Below are positions 46,463 to 55,565 of a stretch of 64,000 nt of DNA, one piece after another. This DNA is from Martinezella miluonensis (GTDB lineage Bacteria > Pseudomonadota > Alphaproteobacteria > Rhizobiales > Rhizobiaceae), in the NCBI RefSeq assembly GCF_900094545.1, contig NZ_FMAH01000002.1, forward strand, positions 248,001-312,000, read 5' to 3'. Position numbers and translations under genes: made by a program. Position 1 is the stretch's first letter; the number at the start of each line of letters is the position of its first letter. The notes beneath the pieces are model-generated. The model searched no databases and was not told the origin of the DNA. It saw only the letters and a program-made list of their open reading frames with translations.

Positions 46463-48526
46463 TCAGACGCTTCTCCCGTCGCGTTCGCGGATGAGCAGCA
46501 AGCCCTCCTCGCTCACTTCAAGTACCTGCCCGGCAATCACCAGCAATGTTGCGGTCGCCTCCTCGATGATAACAGGGCCGGCGATCTTCTCCGAAGACGG
46601 CAGCCGCGTGCGCTCGTAGACGGGGCAGGACACCCAACCGGTCGTCCCCCCGAAATAGACTTCTCGATGCCCTTTAAAAGCCGTGTCCAGCGATCGGCCG
46701 GCATCATCGAGTTTCGGGATGGCGATGACTGGGCCGTGAAGCACGGCCTCCAAGTGGATCATCGTGATCTCGACCGGCGAATTGGGCAGACAGAACGTAT
46801 AGGCACGTTCATGGGCAGCGTGGAAGCGTTCTGCAAAGCTTTCGGCGTTGTCCTCCATGTCAAAGAGGGCGAAGACGCCGTGCTCCTGTCCGCGATAACG
46901 CGCTTCGACGCGGCAGACATAGCGTATTTCGGCCGCATCTCCCTTGGCGAAATAGGTAACTGCCTCCCGCTTCAATTCGTCGAAACGACGCTTGAGATTG
47001 CTGATGGCCTCCGATTCGAGAGGCGAGAACCAGGTGCCGCGAAAATCGGCGCGGGGTTCGGCCGCCAGCATCCCCCAGGCCGAAAAGATGCCGGGATGCG
47101 GCGGTACGACCGTCATCTTCACGCCGAGATCGCGTCCGAGGCGAGCGGCCAGCGCCGGCCCCGCACCGCCGGAAATGACGAAGGCGGCATCGCGCGGATC
47201 GTGTCCGCGCTGCACGGTCACGAGCTTCAGCGCATTGATCATCGAGGCATGGGCGATCTCGACGATGGCGAGCGCCGCATCCTCGACCGATAGCCCGAGC
47301 GGCTTGGCAACCGTCGTAATGGCCGCTGCCGCCTTGTCCTTGTCGAGCTGCATCTGGCCGCCGGCAAAGCTTGCGGGATCGAAAATACCGAGCGTCAGCA
47401 AGGCGTCTGAGAGCGTCGGCTTGTCGCCGCCGCGTCCGTAGCAGGCCGGCCCAGGCGTCGAGCCAGCACTTTCCGGCCCCACCCGAAGCGCGCCGCGCTC
47501 ATCGATGTGGGCAATGGAACCGCCGCCCGCACCAATTTCGACGATGTCGACCACTGGCACCTGGACGGGATAGCCTGGGACGATACGGGTATGCTCGAGC
47601 TTGTACTCGCTGTCCAGCGTCGGACGGCTGTCATGGATCAGAGAGCATTTTGCCGTCGTGCCGCCGACATCGAGCGAAAGCACTTCCGACTGACCGAGCA
47701 CGGCGCCGATGCGCGCAGCACCCGCAACGCCGCCGGCCGGGCCGGATTCGACCAATGTCAGCGGACTCATCTGCGCCTGATCGAAAGTCGAAATGCCGCC
47801 GTTGGATTGCATCGCGTAATAGGGGCAAGTGAGATCGCGCTCCGTCAAAGCGCGTTCGAGCCGCGCGAAGTAGCGCTTGATGATCGGCTGCACGTAAGCG
47901 TTGAGCACGGCGGTATTGGAGCGCTCATATTCGCGCCACTGGCGGGAGACCTCGTGGCTGGCGCAGATCGTTACATCGGGAAGAGCCTCGGCAAGCGCCC
48001 TGGCGCAGGTAATCTCATGATGGGGATTGACGTAGCTGTGGAGAAAGATGACGGCCACGGCCTCGACGTTGCGCGCCCGGCATTCGCGGATGATCGGCTC
48101 GATGTCGCTAAGTTCGATCGGCGTCAGAACCCGCCCCTTGGCATCCATGCGCTCGCGCACCTCGAAGCGAAGGCTGCGCGGCACGAAGGGCTCCGGGCTT
48201 CTGAATTGGAGATTATAGAGATCGGGACGATTGCCGCGGCCGATTTCCAGCACGTCGCGAAAGCCGGCCGTTGTGACGAGCGCCGTCTTGACACCCTTGC
48301 GCTCGGTAATCGCGTTGATCACGGTCGTTCCGCCATGCGCGAAGAAGATGACGTCGCGCGTGGAAAGCCCATCCTTCCGTTCGGCAAGGTCGATAGCGGA
48401 AAGCACGCCTTCGGACTGGTCTTGAACGGTCGTCAGGCTTTTGGCGGTGAAAATCTCGCCGGTCCGCTCGTCGTAGCCGACGAGGTCGGTGAAAGTGCCG
48501 CCCACATCCGTCGCCAGCCTGATCAT
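46463..48526 (-). CDS. hyuA: Hydantoinase/oxoprolinase A-type subunit
   Basis: A 687-residue ATP-binding subunit. The N-terminus IRLATDVGGTFTDLVGYDERTGEI and the ASKHA-type blocks (VLSLDVGGTTAKCSLI, EIGAGGGSIAHID, VISGGAGPALAARLG) match the hydantoinase/oxoprolinase/acetone carboxylase superfamily. Such pairs couple ATP hydrolysis to ring opening of hydantoins or 5-oxoproline, or in other branches to ketone carboxylation. The start overlaps the hyuB stop by four bases. The context of an importer favours a nitrogenous cyclic amide. Carboxylase activity would need a third subunit, not present here. Confidence 0.88.
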   Translation of the reverse strand: MIRLATDVGGTFTDLVGYDERTGEIFTAKSLTTVQDQSEGVLSAIDLAERKDGLSTRDVIFFAHGGTTVINAITERKGVKTALVTTAGFRDVLEIGRGNRPDLYNLQFRSPEPFVPRSLRFEVRERMDAKGRVLTPIELSDIEPIIRECRARNVEAVAVIFLHSYVNPHHEITCARALAEALPDVTICASHEVSRQWREYERSNTAVLNAYVQPIIKRYFARLERALTERDLTCPYYAMQSNGGISTFDQAQMSPLTLVESGPAGGVAGAARIGAVLGQSEVLSLDVGGTTAKCSLIHDSRPTLDSEYKLEHTRIVPGYPVQVPVVDIVEIGAGGGSIAHIDERGALRVGPESAGSTPGPACYGRGGDKPTLSDALLTLGIFDPASFAGGQMQLDKDKAAAAITTVAKPLGLSVEDAALAIVEIAHASMINALKLVTVQRGHDPRDAAFVISGGAGPALAARLGRDLGVKMTVVPPHPGIFSAWGMLAAEPRADFRGTWFSPLESEAISNLKRRFDELKREAVTYFAKGDAAEIRYVCRVEARYRGQEHGVFALFDMEDNAESFAERFHAAHERAYTFCLPNSPVEITMIHLEAVLHGPVIAIPKLDDAGRSLDTAFKGHREVYFGGTTGWVSCPVYERTRLPSSEKIAGPVIIEEATATLLVIAGQVLEVSEEGLLLIRERDGRSV

Positions 48527-50220
48527 CCCGTCATCCTCTCGTCAAATCCATACAGCTCCCGCGCCGCCTCCTTCGACACGTAACCATCTTCGATATCGCG
48601 GCGGACATGCTCGGCCTCGCGGGAGCGCGCCTCGCCCCAGCCGCCGCCGCCGCCAGTTATGATGCGCACGAGATCGCCGCGCTTAAGCGCAATATGCGGC
48701 TCCCGGCCAAAATTCCTGACCTCACCGGCAGGATCTTCCACCTGCAGCAGGTTGGCAGAGCCGGAAGTGCCTCCCTCGATCCCCCAGGGAGCTGTTTCGG
48801 TCCGCCCGAAGCTGCAATAGGCCGATGACCCGTCCTCGAGAAGCTCATAATCGCGGATGACGCCGAAACCGCCGCGACGGCGACCCGCGCCCGATCCGCC
48901 CTCGATGTTGAGCGCATAACGGCGTACCATCAGAGGGAACCGCGCCTCGATGACCTCGACGGAATAATTGTAGGTGTCACCATCGGTCAGTGCGATCAAG
49001 GCATTCGCGCCATCGGCGTCCTTGCTTGCGCCCCAGCCGCCATGTTGCGGCTCGATGTGGATGAAGGGCTGGCCGGCAGCATCCTTGCCCGAGATATAAA
49101 CGACGCAGAGGCTCGTGTAAGAGCCTGCGGAGAACCGCTCCGGCATCAGCTTCGCAAGCGCTTTCCAGACAAGCTCGGAGGCGTGGACGGAGCCCTCATA
49201 GTACCAACCCGTCGGAGACGGCTTTTCGGCGGTAAAGACGGACCCTTGCGGCGCGATGACGATGAGCGGCCGAAACCAGCCTTCGTTGGAAGGCGCCTGC
49301 GGCGCCACCAATGCCTTGAATATGGTGCGCACAGCCGATTGCAGCGCACCCGCTGCACAATTGATCGGCCCCGCAACCGCTGGCGGGCAGCCGGTGAAGT
49401 CGGCAGTCAGCCGATCCCCCGCGATCGTAATGGCCACTCTCACCTCGATCGGGTCGGTGGTCACGCCGTCGCCGTCGATGATGTCTTGCGCTTCATAGAT
49501 CCCGTCCGGCAAGGCGGCGATGGCAGCACGCGCCTGCCTCTCGCTGGTCGCAAGCAGGTGATCGAAGGCGGCCTCGACGGTGTCCACGCTATATTTCCGC
49601 GAGAGCTCGGCCATTCGTCGAGCCGCAACCCGAACCGTTGCCACCTGGGCCGTGAGATCGCCGATGGCGATGTCAGGCAGACGAACATTCTCGCGGATAA
49701 TGCGCAGGACTTCGCCCGAGAAGCGGTCGTTGCGCACCACCTTGATCCCTGGCAGCCGCAATCCCTCCTGAAAAACCGAGGTGGCATCGGGCGCGAGCGA
49801 GCCGGGAACCGAGCCGCCGACATCGAGATAGTGCGCGACATTGATGGCATAGGCCAGAATCCGGCCATCGAAGAAGATCGGCTTGACGATGGCGAAGTCG
49901 CAGGCATGCGTGCCGCCGGAATAGGGATCGTTCGTCAGAAGGATGTCGCCGTCTTCGAGGTCGTCACCATAGAGCGCGATCAGCGATTTGACCTGCGTGC
50001 CGAAGGTGCCGGTGAACAAGGTGATGCCGTTCATCTGCGCCACCAGCTCTCCCTCACGCGTCAGGAGACCGCAGGCGAAATCCAGCACCTCATAGATCAC
50101 GGGGCTCATCGAGGTCCGGGCCATGACCACGCCCATCTCGTCGACGGTGGCGGCGAGCTTGCCCTCTATTATCTCCTGAGTCACCGGATCGACGATGATC
50201 ACGAATCTGCCCCTCGTCAT
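48523..50220 (-). CDS. hyuB: Hydantoinase/oxoprolinase B-type subunit
   Basis: A 565-residue catalytic partner of the A subunit. Family-typical blocks are DPVTQEIIEGKLAATVDEMG, ARTSMSPVIYEVLDFACGL, LLTNDPYSGGTHACDFAIVKPIF, and GWYYEGSVHASELVWKAL. It is cytoplasmic. It ends in an ATGA overlap with hyuA and begins 94 bases after the regulator gene, past a small hairpin. It could hydrolyse N-alkyl hydantoin, oxoproline or a related lactam; the true substrate is not visible. Confidence 0.88.
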   Translation of the reverse strand: MTRGRFVIIVDPVTQEIIEGKLAATVDEMGVVMARTSMSPVIYEVLDFACGLLTREGELVAQMNGITLFTGTFGTQVKSLIALYGDDLEDGDILLTNDPYSGGTHACDFAIVKPIFFDGRILAYAINVAHYLDVGGSVPGSLAPDATSVFQEGLRLPGIKVVRNDRFSGEVLRIIRENVRLPDIAIGDLTAQVATVRVAARRMAELSRKYSVDTVEAAFDHLLATSERQARAAIAALPDGIYEAQDIIDGDGVTTDPIEVRVAITIAGDRLTADFTGCPPAVAGPINCAAGALQSAVRTIFKALVAPQAPSNEGWFRPLIVIAPQGSVFTAEKPSPTGWYYEGSVHASELVWKALAKLMPERFSAGSYTSLCVVYISGKDAAGQPFIHIEPQHGGWGASKDADGANALIALTDGDTYNYSVEVIEARFPLMVRRYALNIEGGSGAGRRRGGFGVIRDYELLEDGSSAYCSFGRTETAPWGIEGGTSGSANLLQVEDPAGEVRNFGREPHIALKRGDLVRIITGGGGGWGEARSREAEHVRRDIEDGYVSKEAARELYGFDERMTG

Positions 50221-50295
50221 CTGTTCGCACCAAAGCAGACTAGGCGTTTTTTCAGGCCCCGATAGCCTTCACAATGGGTGGGTGAATAAACAGAC

Positions 50296-50313
50296 CCTAC
50301 CCGTTCGGGTAGG
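50296..50313 (-). terminator. Hairpin between the LuxR regulator and hyuB
   Basis: CCTACCC-GTTC-GGGTAGG is a perfect 7-bp dyad starting one base after the regulator's TAA on the minus strand, followed by a T-rich but interrupted stretch (GTCTGTTTATT). It probably reduces read-through into hyuB. As a dyad in front of hyuB it could also be an operator. Confidence 0.5.
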
Positions 50314-52980
50314 TTAGCGATTGAGCATGCCCTTTTGCCGGGCTGCCGTCACCGCCGCCGTCCGTGTCGAAACATTGAGCTTGGTAAAGATGTTTCGCAG
50401 ATGGAACTTGATGGTGTTGTCTGAAAGCGAGAGCGTTCGACCGATTTCCTTGTTGGAAAGCCCGGCGCTCAGCAATTCCATGACCATGCGCTCGCGTCCG
50501 GTAAAAAGAGACAGGTCATCGCTGCCGGCAGGCTGTTGCGCCGAGCCGGCGCTGCCAAGCAGGGGTTGGAGGCGTTTGCGGGTAACGCTGGCGATGGCCG
50601 GATGGTTGGCGAGTGTGCGAAGTTCGTCGAGCCCTGCTGCGTGATCGAGATGAAACAGGGCGCGATAGTCGCTGAGCGGCATCGAAACAGCGAGATCGGA
50701 AAGGCGGGCCGCAGCCTGATCATCGCGGCCCTCGGCGATCAAGATCCGCATTTCGATGAGAGCAAGCTCAATCCTGCGCGGGATATGCGGGAGTTGTGCC
50801 TGACGCGTGGTCAGCTGATCAAAAACCTCGCGCGCCTTTGGAATTTCGCCGAGCGCCAGATAGGCACGGGTCCAGAAAATAGCCGGCGTCGCACCGCGCA
50901 GATGAATGGACAGCATATTGGCGCGGTCGGATCCGATCGCCTGCGTGCCGAAACCGCTGGCCTCGGCATGGCGGATCGCCTGATCGAGATCTCCCGACGC
51001 CATCAGAAGCATGGCCCGTTCTCGATCGATCAGCCGGGTAAGCCGATCGAAACCGCGCCGCCGGGCCACCGCGCGGATGCGGTCCATCGCTATGTGAGCG
51101 GCGACGGGATCCTCTCCCATCCGCAAAATCCGCTGCTCGGCCATGAAGCCGGCGGCGAGAAGATCAAACCAGGTATCGTGGCGCTCAAGATGCGGCAGCG
51201 CCCAGCCGAGCATCCCGGCCGCCGCCTCCGTCTCACCACGCATCGAGAGAATTTCCGCCTTCAACACCTGACCGACGGCATCCAGATCGCTACCCGGGGC
51301 GATATTGGCCTGAGCCTCGCTGATCAGCTCGTCATAGGCCGTCAGCGCGCTTGCGCAATCGCCGGAAAAAAAGAAAGCCTGACCGATATGAGTGTAGAGG
51401 TGCATCGCGCCGAAATCGGCGCCGCCATCGCGAAAGGCACGCAAGGCGAGATGGCCATAATGCAATGCCCGATCAAGCTCGCTGCGGATCAGGAAATTAT
51501 AGGAGAGCATGTTGAGCGCCAGCGCCCGGTGGATGAGTTCCATACCGTCGGGCTGCTGCAGATCGTTCTCCAATGCGGAAAGATCGGCCGCACTTGCCCA
51601 ATGATCGGTGTAGAGGGCCAGAAGGATGCGCACCACACGCAAGTCTTTTGCCAGGATTTCGTCACCGGCGGCAGCGCGCTCTGCTATGACCAGATAATGA
51701 TTGGCGGCGGCAAGCTGCGCGGCTTTGGCATTGAAGATCGAAAGCCCTAGGGTAGCCAGCGGAAAGCGGCTGAGGTCGATTTCCGAGGCACGCCCGCTCA
51801 ATGCCTGGAAGAGCGTCGTACCGCCGCGCGTGGTAGCATAGACGCGCCGCCAGCCTCCGGCTGTTTCGACGATGCGCGCTGCCAGATCGGCGTCACCCGC
51901 CGAAAGCGCATGCTGAACTGCCCGGTCGATATCACCCCGAGCCTCGAACCATCGCGCTGCCCGGTTCAGGGCGCGTTTGGCGTCGACGCCGCGCCGGCTG
52001 GCGGTCTGCTTGAGGAACTCGTTGAAGACCGGATGATAGCGCATCCAGTTGCCGGGTCCGGCAAGCAGCGTGACTGGAAGAGCATAATCGTTGAGGCGCT
52101 CGATCAGGCCTGCATTCCCGCTGTCTTCGAGAACAGCCTCGATAAGCGAGTGGTTGAACGCAGGCAGTGCAGCGGTCTCGGTCAAAAACTGACGAATCTC
52201 CTCGGGCAGATGTTCAAACACCTGCTCTGAAAGATAGGCGCCCATGTCCGCGCCGCCGCCATCGAAGGAGGCCAGAATGGCGTCGCTTTCCTCCGATTCC
52301 GATACAAGCAGGCTCACCATCTGCAACGCGACGGCCCAGCCCTCGGTCCGGCGGTTGAAAGCGCCTACCTGCTCCTCGGTCAGATGCGTTCCCTTGCCGG
52401 TGAACAATTCGCAGGCTTCGGCATCGGAAAAGCCGAGCTCGGCGACGCCAAACTGCTTGAACTCGCCGCGAAGGCGCAATGCCGACAACGGAAATCGCGG
52501 CGGGCTACGGCTCACGAGCACCAGTTTGACATGCTCGAGGGTAGGATCTGCAAGGATCTTCGCCATCAGCGCTTCGATCGCATCCGTCTGAGCGAAATGA
52601 TAGTCGTCAAGGAAGAAGGCGAAGGGGCCTGGAATCTTGCGCAGTCGTGTTGCGAGCACGGAGAGAAGCGCGCCAGCCGGCAGGTTGCCGGCATCGCCGC
52701 CATCCTCATCCAGAAGCGTCTGCAGCGCATCGATAAGCGCAAGCAGAAATGTTTCCTGGTTCGTATGCTCCGCATCGAGCGATACCCAGCACAGGTTGAC
52801 CCCGTCTTCCTTCAGCAACTCATACCATTGGACGGCAAGGGAGGTTTTGCCATAACCCGCGGGCGCGACGATCGTCGTCAAACGGCGCAGCCCGGCGCGC
52901 CGGAGCTGCCGCAACAGGTCGCTTCGTCTAATGGTTTGCTGCCCGCTGGACGGGGGAGCAAATCGATTCTGTCCGCTCAT
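50314..52980 (-). CDS. Large MalT-like (LAL) LuxR-family regulator
   Basis: An 888-residue regulator. An N-terminal STAND/AAA ATPase has Walker A APAGYGKTSLAVQW and the DDYH block (FFLDDYHFAQTDAI). The middle is helical and TPR-like (about 340-800). The C-terminal LuxR HTH (RERMVMELLSAGLSNKEIGRTLSLSDNTIKFHLRNIFTKLNV) binds DNA. Such LAL proteins switch on catabolic operons on binding an inducer and ATP. It is transcribed in the same direction as the hydantoinase-importer genes and is the obvious candidate activator. The start is uncertain: ATG 52980 is used, while TTG 53022 is possible. Confidence 0.9.
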   Translation of the reverse strand: MSGQNRFAPPSSGQQTIRRSDLLRQLRRAGLRRLTTIVAPAGYGKTSLAVQWYELLKEDGVNLCWVSLDAEHTNQETFLLALIDALQTLLDEDGGDAGNLPAGALLSVLATRLRKIPGPFAFFLDDYHFAQTDAIEALMAKILADPTLEHVKLVLVSRSPPRFPLSALRLRGEFKQFGVAELGFSDAEACELFTGKGTHLTEEQVGAFNRRTEGWAVALQMVSLLVSESEESDAILASFDGGGADMGAYLSEQVFEHLPEEIRQFLTETAALPAFNHSLIEAVLEDSGNAGLIERLNDYALPVTLLAGPGNWMRYHPVFNEFLKQTASRRGVDAKRALNRAARWFEARGDIDRAVQHALSAGDADLAARIVETAGGWRRVYATTRGGTTLFQALSGRASEIDLSRFPLATLGLSIFNAKAAQLAAANHYLVIAERAAAGDEILAKDLRVVRILLALYTDHWASAADLSALENDLQQPDGMELIHRALALNMLSYNFLIRSELDRALHYGHLALRAFRDGGADFGAMHLYTHIGQAFFFSGDCASALTAYDELISEAQANIAPGSDLDAVGQVLKAEILSMRGETEAAAGMLGWALPHLERHDTWFDLLAAGFMAEQRILRMGEDPVAAHIAMDRIRAVARRRGFDRLTRLIDRERAMLLMASGDLDQAIRHAEASGFGTQAIGSDRANMLSIHLRGATPAIFWTRAYLALGEIPKAREVFDQLTTRQAQLPHIPRRIELALIEMRILIAEGRDDQAAARLSDLAVSMPLSDYRALFHLDHAAGLDELRTLANHPAIASVTRKRLQPLLGSAGSAQQPAGSDDLSLFTGRERMVMELLSAGLSNKEIGRTLSLSDNTIKFHLRNIFTKLNVSTRTAAVTAARQKGMLNR

Positions 52981-53320
52981 GACGCGGGATGATGCTGTCT
53001 TGGCAGGCAGTTGGCAACCCAAGAGAAAACGTTTGCAAAGCTCCTAAATCGTTATTTTTTTATGTCTCTCATCATGTTGTCGGCGACATGCCCTAGACAC
53101 GCTCGCAGAGGCGATCGCAACGTCTTCACCGGATCCTTAACGAGAGGAAGGCCGGCGCAAGATTGCCGCGCGGAACCGGCACGCAAGCCGCCCAGGCTGC
53201 CCCGCTTTGGGCCATAAACGGTCCGTTAGGAATTTATTGACCATAATGCGAGGTATATCGATGCCGCGGACGCGGCGCCTCTGATCTCTGTGTCTATTAG
53301 CAAGGGCGAAAGTCGTATCT
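52981..53320. promoter_or_regulatory. Divergent intergenic region
   Basis: About 340 bases between the LuxR regulator and the DUF882 gene. It holds a T7 run (53052-53058) and AT-rich patches suited to promoters for both genes, but no clear boxes or gene. Confidence 0.35.
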
Positions 53321-54640
53321 GTGCATCAAGCGATCCTTTCCATTCCGGCGGCAACCCTCGCCATGAGTTTCTCGTTCGTCGCTTGCCGGCTGGCTATGAT
53401 CGCGATGCTGATGGTTTGCGCATTTGCCGGCTCCGCAGCGGCCGAGGACCGGGCGCTCAAGCTCTTTTTTACGCATACCGGCGAGAGAGCGACCATCGTC
53501 TTCAAGCGTAACGGCCAATATGATGCGCGCGGCCTCGCCCAGATCAACCGCTTCCTGCGCGACTGGCGAAAGAACGAGCCGACCAGGATCGATCCGAGTC
53601 TGCTCGACCTGGTCTGGGAAGTCTATGGCCGCAGTGGTGCCAGGGAGCCAATTCACGTCGTCTCCGCCTATCGCTCGCCGTCCACCAACGGCATGTTGCG
53701 CAATCGCTCGCGCAGCTCCGGCGTCGCAAAACACAGCCAGCACACGCTTGGCAAGGCGATGGATTTCTATATTCCGGGCGTAAAACTCGCGACTCTGCGA
53801 GGGATCGCCATGCAGATGCAGATCGGCGGGGTCGGCTTCTATCCCAACTCCGGATCTCCCTTCGTCCATTTGGACGTCGGCCGTGTCCGCGCCTGGCCCA
53901 GAATGTCGCGTCAGGAGCTTGCAAGGCTGTTCCCAAGCGGACGAACCCTTCACATGCCGACTGACGGCCGACCGCTTCCCGGCTATGAGCTGGCGCTTGC
54001 GCAGTCGAAGAGGCGTCCGAAGGGGATCGTGGCCGTTGCGGACGATGATGACGACGATGCCGGATCACCGGCGCCGTCTCAGGTCGCAAACTCGAGCGCA
54101 AGCCTTCTGACGACCATGTTGCCGATACCGCAAAGCCGGGCCGCGAACGTGCTGGAGCTTCAGCTCGGCAAGCGAGTTGCCGAGGAAGACAAGGTACAAC
54201 CCTTCACCGACCTGACATCCTATGCTGTCCCGCTCCCGGCATCGCGACCGATGAGCATTGCAGTGATCCCCATGGCGGCGCCTGAAAGGCCGGCTCGCAC
54301 AGTCCTTGCAAGCCTGGTGGTCGGGCGGAACGATGCTGGCAACCTGCTCGTTGCAGAGAACTCGAAGAATTCGATCGGCAATGCCATGGAGAAGATGCAG
54401 CCCGTGGCAGCCCTGCCCGCCTCCGCTGCTCAGGACGTGTCCGGCGGCGTCGGCGCCATGTCCACTGGAGCGCTTGTCGCCTGGGCTTTGCAGACTCCGG
54501 GCATCGCGATCGACATGAAGCTCCCGGGCATGATCGGCGCTCCTATTCCTGTGGAACAGGACGCGGCCAATATTCAGAGCCGCGCCGTTAGAGTGGACGA
54601 CGACGATTTCGATATCGAAAGGTTCGGCTTCGAAGGCTGA
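53321..54640 (+). CDS. DUF882/peptidase M15-like exported protein
   Basis: A 439-residue protein with an N-terminal signal (LAMIAMLMVCAFAGSAAA, cleavage before EDRAL). The domain at about 45-210 matches DUF882 (YcbK-type M15): HVVSAYRSP, SQHTLGKAMDFYIPG (zinc-binding His and Asp) and FVHLDVGRVRAWP. Such enzymes are thought to trim peptidoglycan peptides. The C-terminal 220 residues are of low complexity with an Asp run (VADDDDDDAG) and no recognised domain. The GTG at 53321 is the 5' start; ATG 53363 is possible. The gene is monocistronic. Confidence 0.8.
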   Translation: MHQAILSIPAATLAMSFSFVACRLAMIAMLMVCAFAGSAAAEDRALKLFFTHTGERATIVFKRNGQYDARGLAQINRFLRDWRKNEPTRIDPSLLDLVWEVYGRSGAREPIHVVSAYRSPSTNGMLRNRSRSSGVAKHSQHTLGKAMDFYIPGVKLATLRGIAMQMQIGGVGFYPNSGSPFVHLDVGRVRAWPRMSRQELARLFPSGRTLHMPTDGRPLPGYELALAQSKRRPKGIVAVADDDDDDAGSPAPSQVANSSASLLTTMLPIPQSRAANVLELQLGKRVAEEDKVQPFTDLTSYAVPLPASRPMSIAVIPMAAPERPARTVLASLVVGRNDAGNLLVAENSKNSIGNAMEKMQPVAALPASAAQDVSGGVGAMSTGALVAWALQTPGIAIDMKLPGMIGAPIPVEQDAANIQSRAVRVDDDDFDIERFGFEG

Positions 54641-54648
54641 AAGATGGC

Positions 54649-54664
54649 GGCGTCCCACGACGCC
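54649..54664 (+). terminator. Hairpin after the DUF882 gene
   Basis: GGCGTC-CCAC-GACGCC begins nine bases after the stop codon. There is no T-run, so it is a weak candidate. Confidence 0.3.
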
Positions 54665-55227
54665 ACCGAGGTCACTTCGCGAGACTGCTGCTCATCCGCA
54701 CTCGAATCGCTCAGGCGTCGCCAATTCGTCGCGGAAAAGCGCATCCTCGGGGATTTTCGGCGGTGCACCTTCACCTTTGATCTCGTCCAGGCAACAGCCG
54801 CGCTCGCCCGGGTGGGGCCAGTCGGCATGTGTAATGCCGACGTAATCTTCCGACTCTAGAGCCTGCACTCCAAACTGGATTGCTCCATGCTCCTTCGTCG
54901 CTCCCTCCCCGTTCTATTTGCCATCGGTGCTTTGGCGCTCATGGGGTGGGTTTTCGTCGTCATGAAGGATTATGTCGGCCGGCCGGCTCATGCGGCGATG
55001 CTGCATTTTGCAGCGCCGATCGGCATGCTCGACCTCAAACACGGCCGGCGCATCCAGCAATGGCACCGGGTTTCCGGCAATGTTGTGCAGCCTTCACAAA
55101 GCAACAAGGTTGTGCGGGATAGAGAGGCTGCCAATACCGAAACGGCACCATCGGGAGGCTATATCAAGCGGGCAAAAATGCTCCTATTCCTTATACGCAC
55201 TCGCCATTGGCGAACTTTGGCTTATGA
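54665..55227. other. Interval with decayed or unclear coding content
   Basis: About 560 bases. A frame from 54887 (149 residues) begins with a plausible membrane anchor (LLRRSLPVLFAIGALALMGWVFVVM) but turns into unnatural sequence and overlaps the kinase remnant out of phase. A 71-residue frame at 54644-54859 lacks support. The N-part of the 54887 frame may be a small membrane protein or the decayed start of the same kinase. Confidence 0.35.
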
Positions 55228-55431
55228 CCAGACTCCACAAACCACGCCTGGAACAAGAACGTGTTCGAGCCTTTCTACCGCCTGCATCCGTATTCCCGCG
55301 GCGCCGGTCTCGGGCTCAATCTCGCGCGCCAGATAGCGCAGCTGCATGGCGGCAGCATTGCGATCCTGAACGGCCCATGGAAGGGAGCTCGCGTGCGCAT
55401 TCAGCTTCCCTTGTATCGCCGAGCGGCATGA
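55228..55431 (+). pseudogene. C-terminal remnant of a sensor histidine kinase
   Basis: One frame reads WNKNVFEPFYRLHPYSRGAG and continues LGLNLARQIAQLHGGSIAILN to the stop at 55429-55431. This is the F box and G2 box (GAGLGLNLA) and final strands of an HATPase_c domain. No start codon, N box, G1 box or phospho-His exists upstream; the frame is closed by a stop at 55225. It is a broken gene, perhaps left by a deletion. No response-regulator remnant is seen. Confidence 0.75.
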
Positions 55432-55565
55432 GCCGACGCCAACACGGCGATCGAATATTATCTTGAGCAGTTTGGAACCATGACGGAAAAAGGGTAGTGT
55501 TCGCGCATCCGGGTCCTATGCCGGCTACGCGAACCAAGCTGCGGGCTGCTTTACGCCAGGCGGCC

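Noticed and set aside
46463..50220. Acetone carboxylase instead of hydantoinase
   Set aside because: The superfamily includes it and adc could supply acetone, but no gamma subunit is present and an amide-type importer follows.
49042..50265. 407-residue plus-strand frame
   Set aside because: Antisense to hyuB; Arg/His-rich composition typical of shadow frames.
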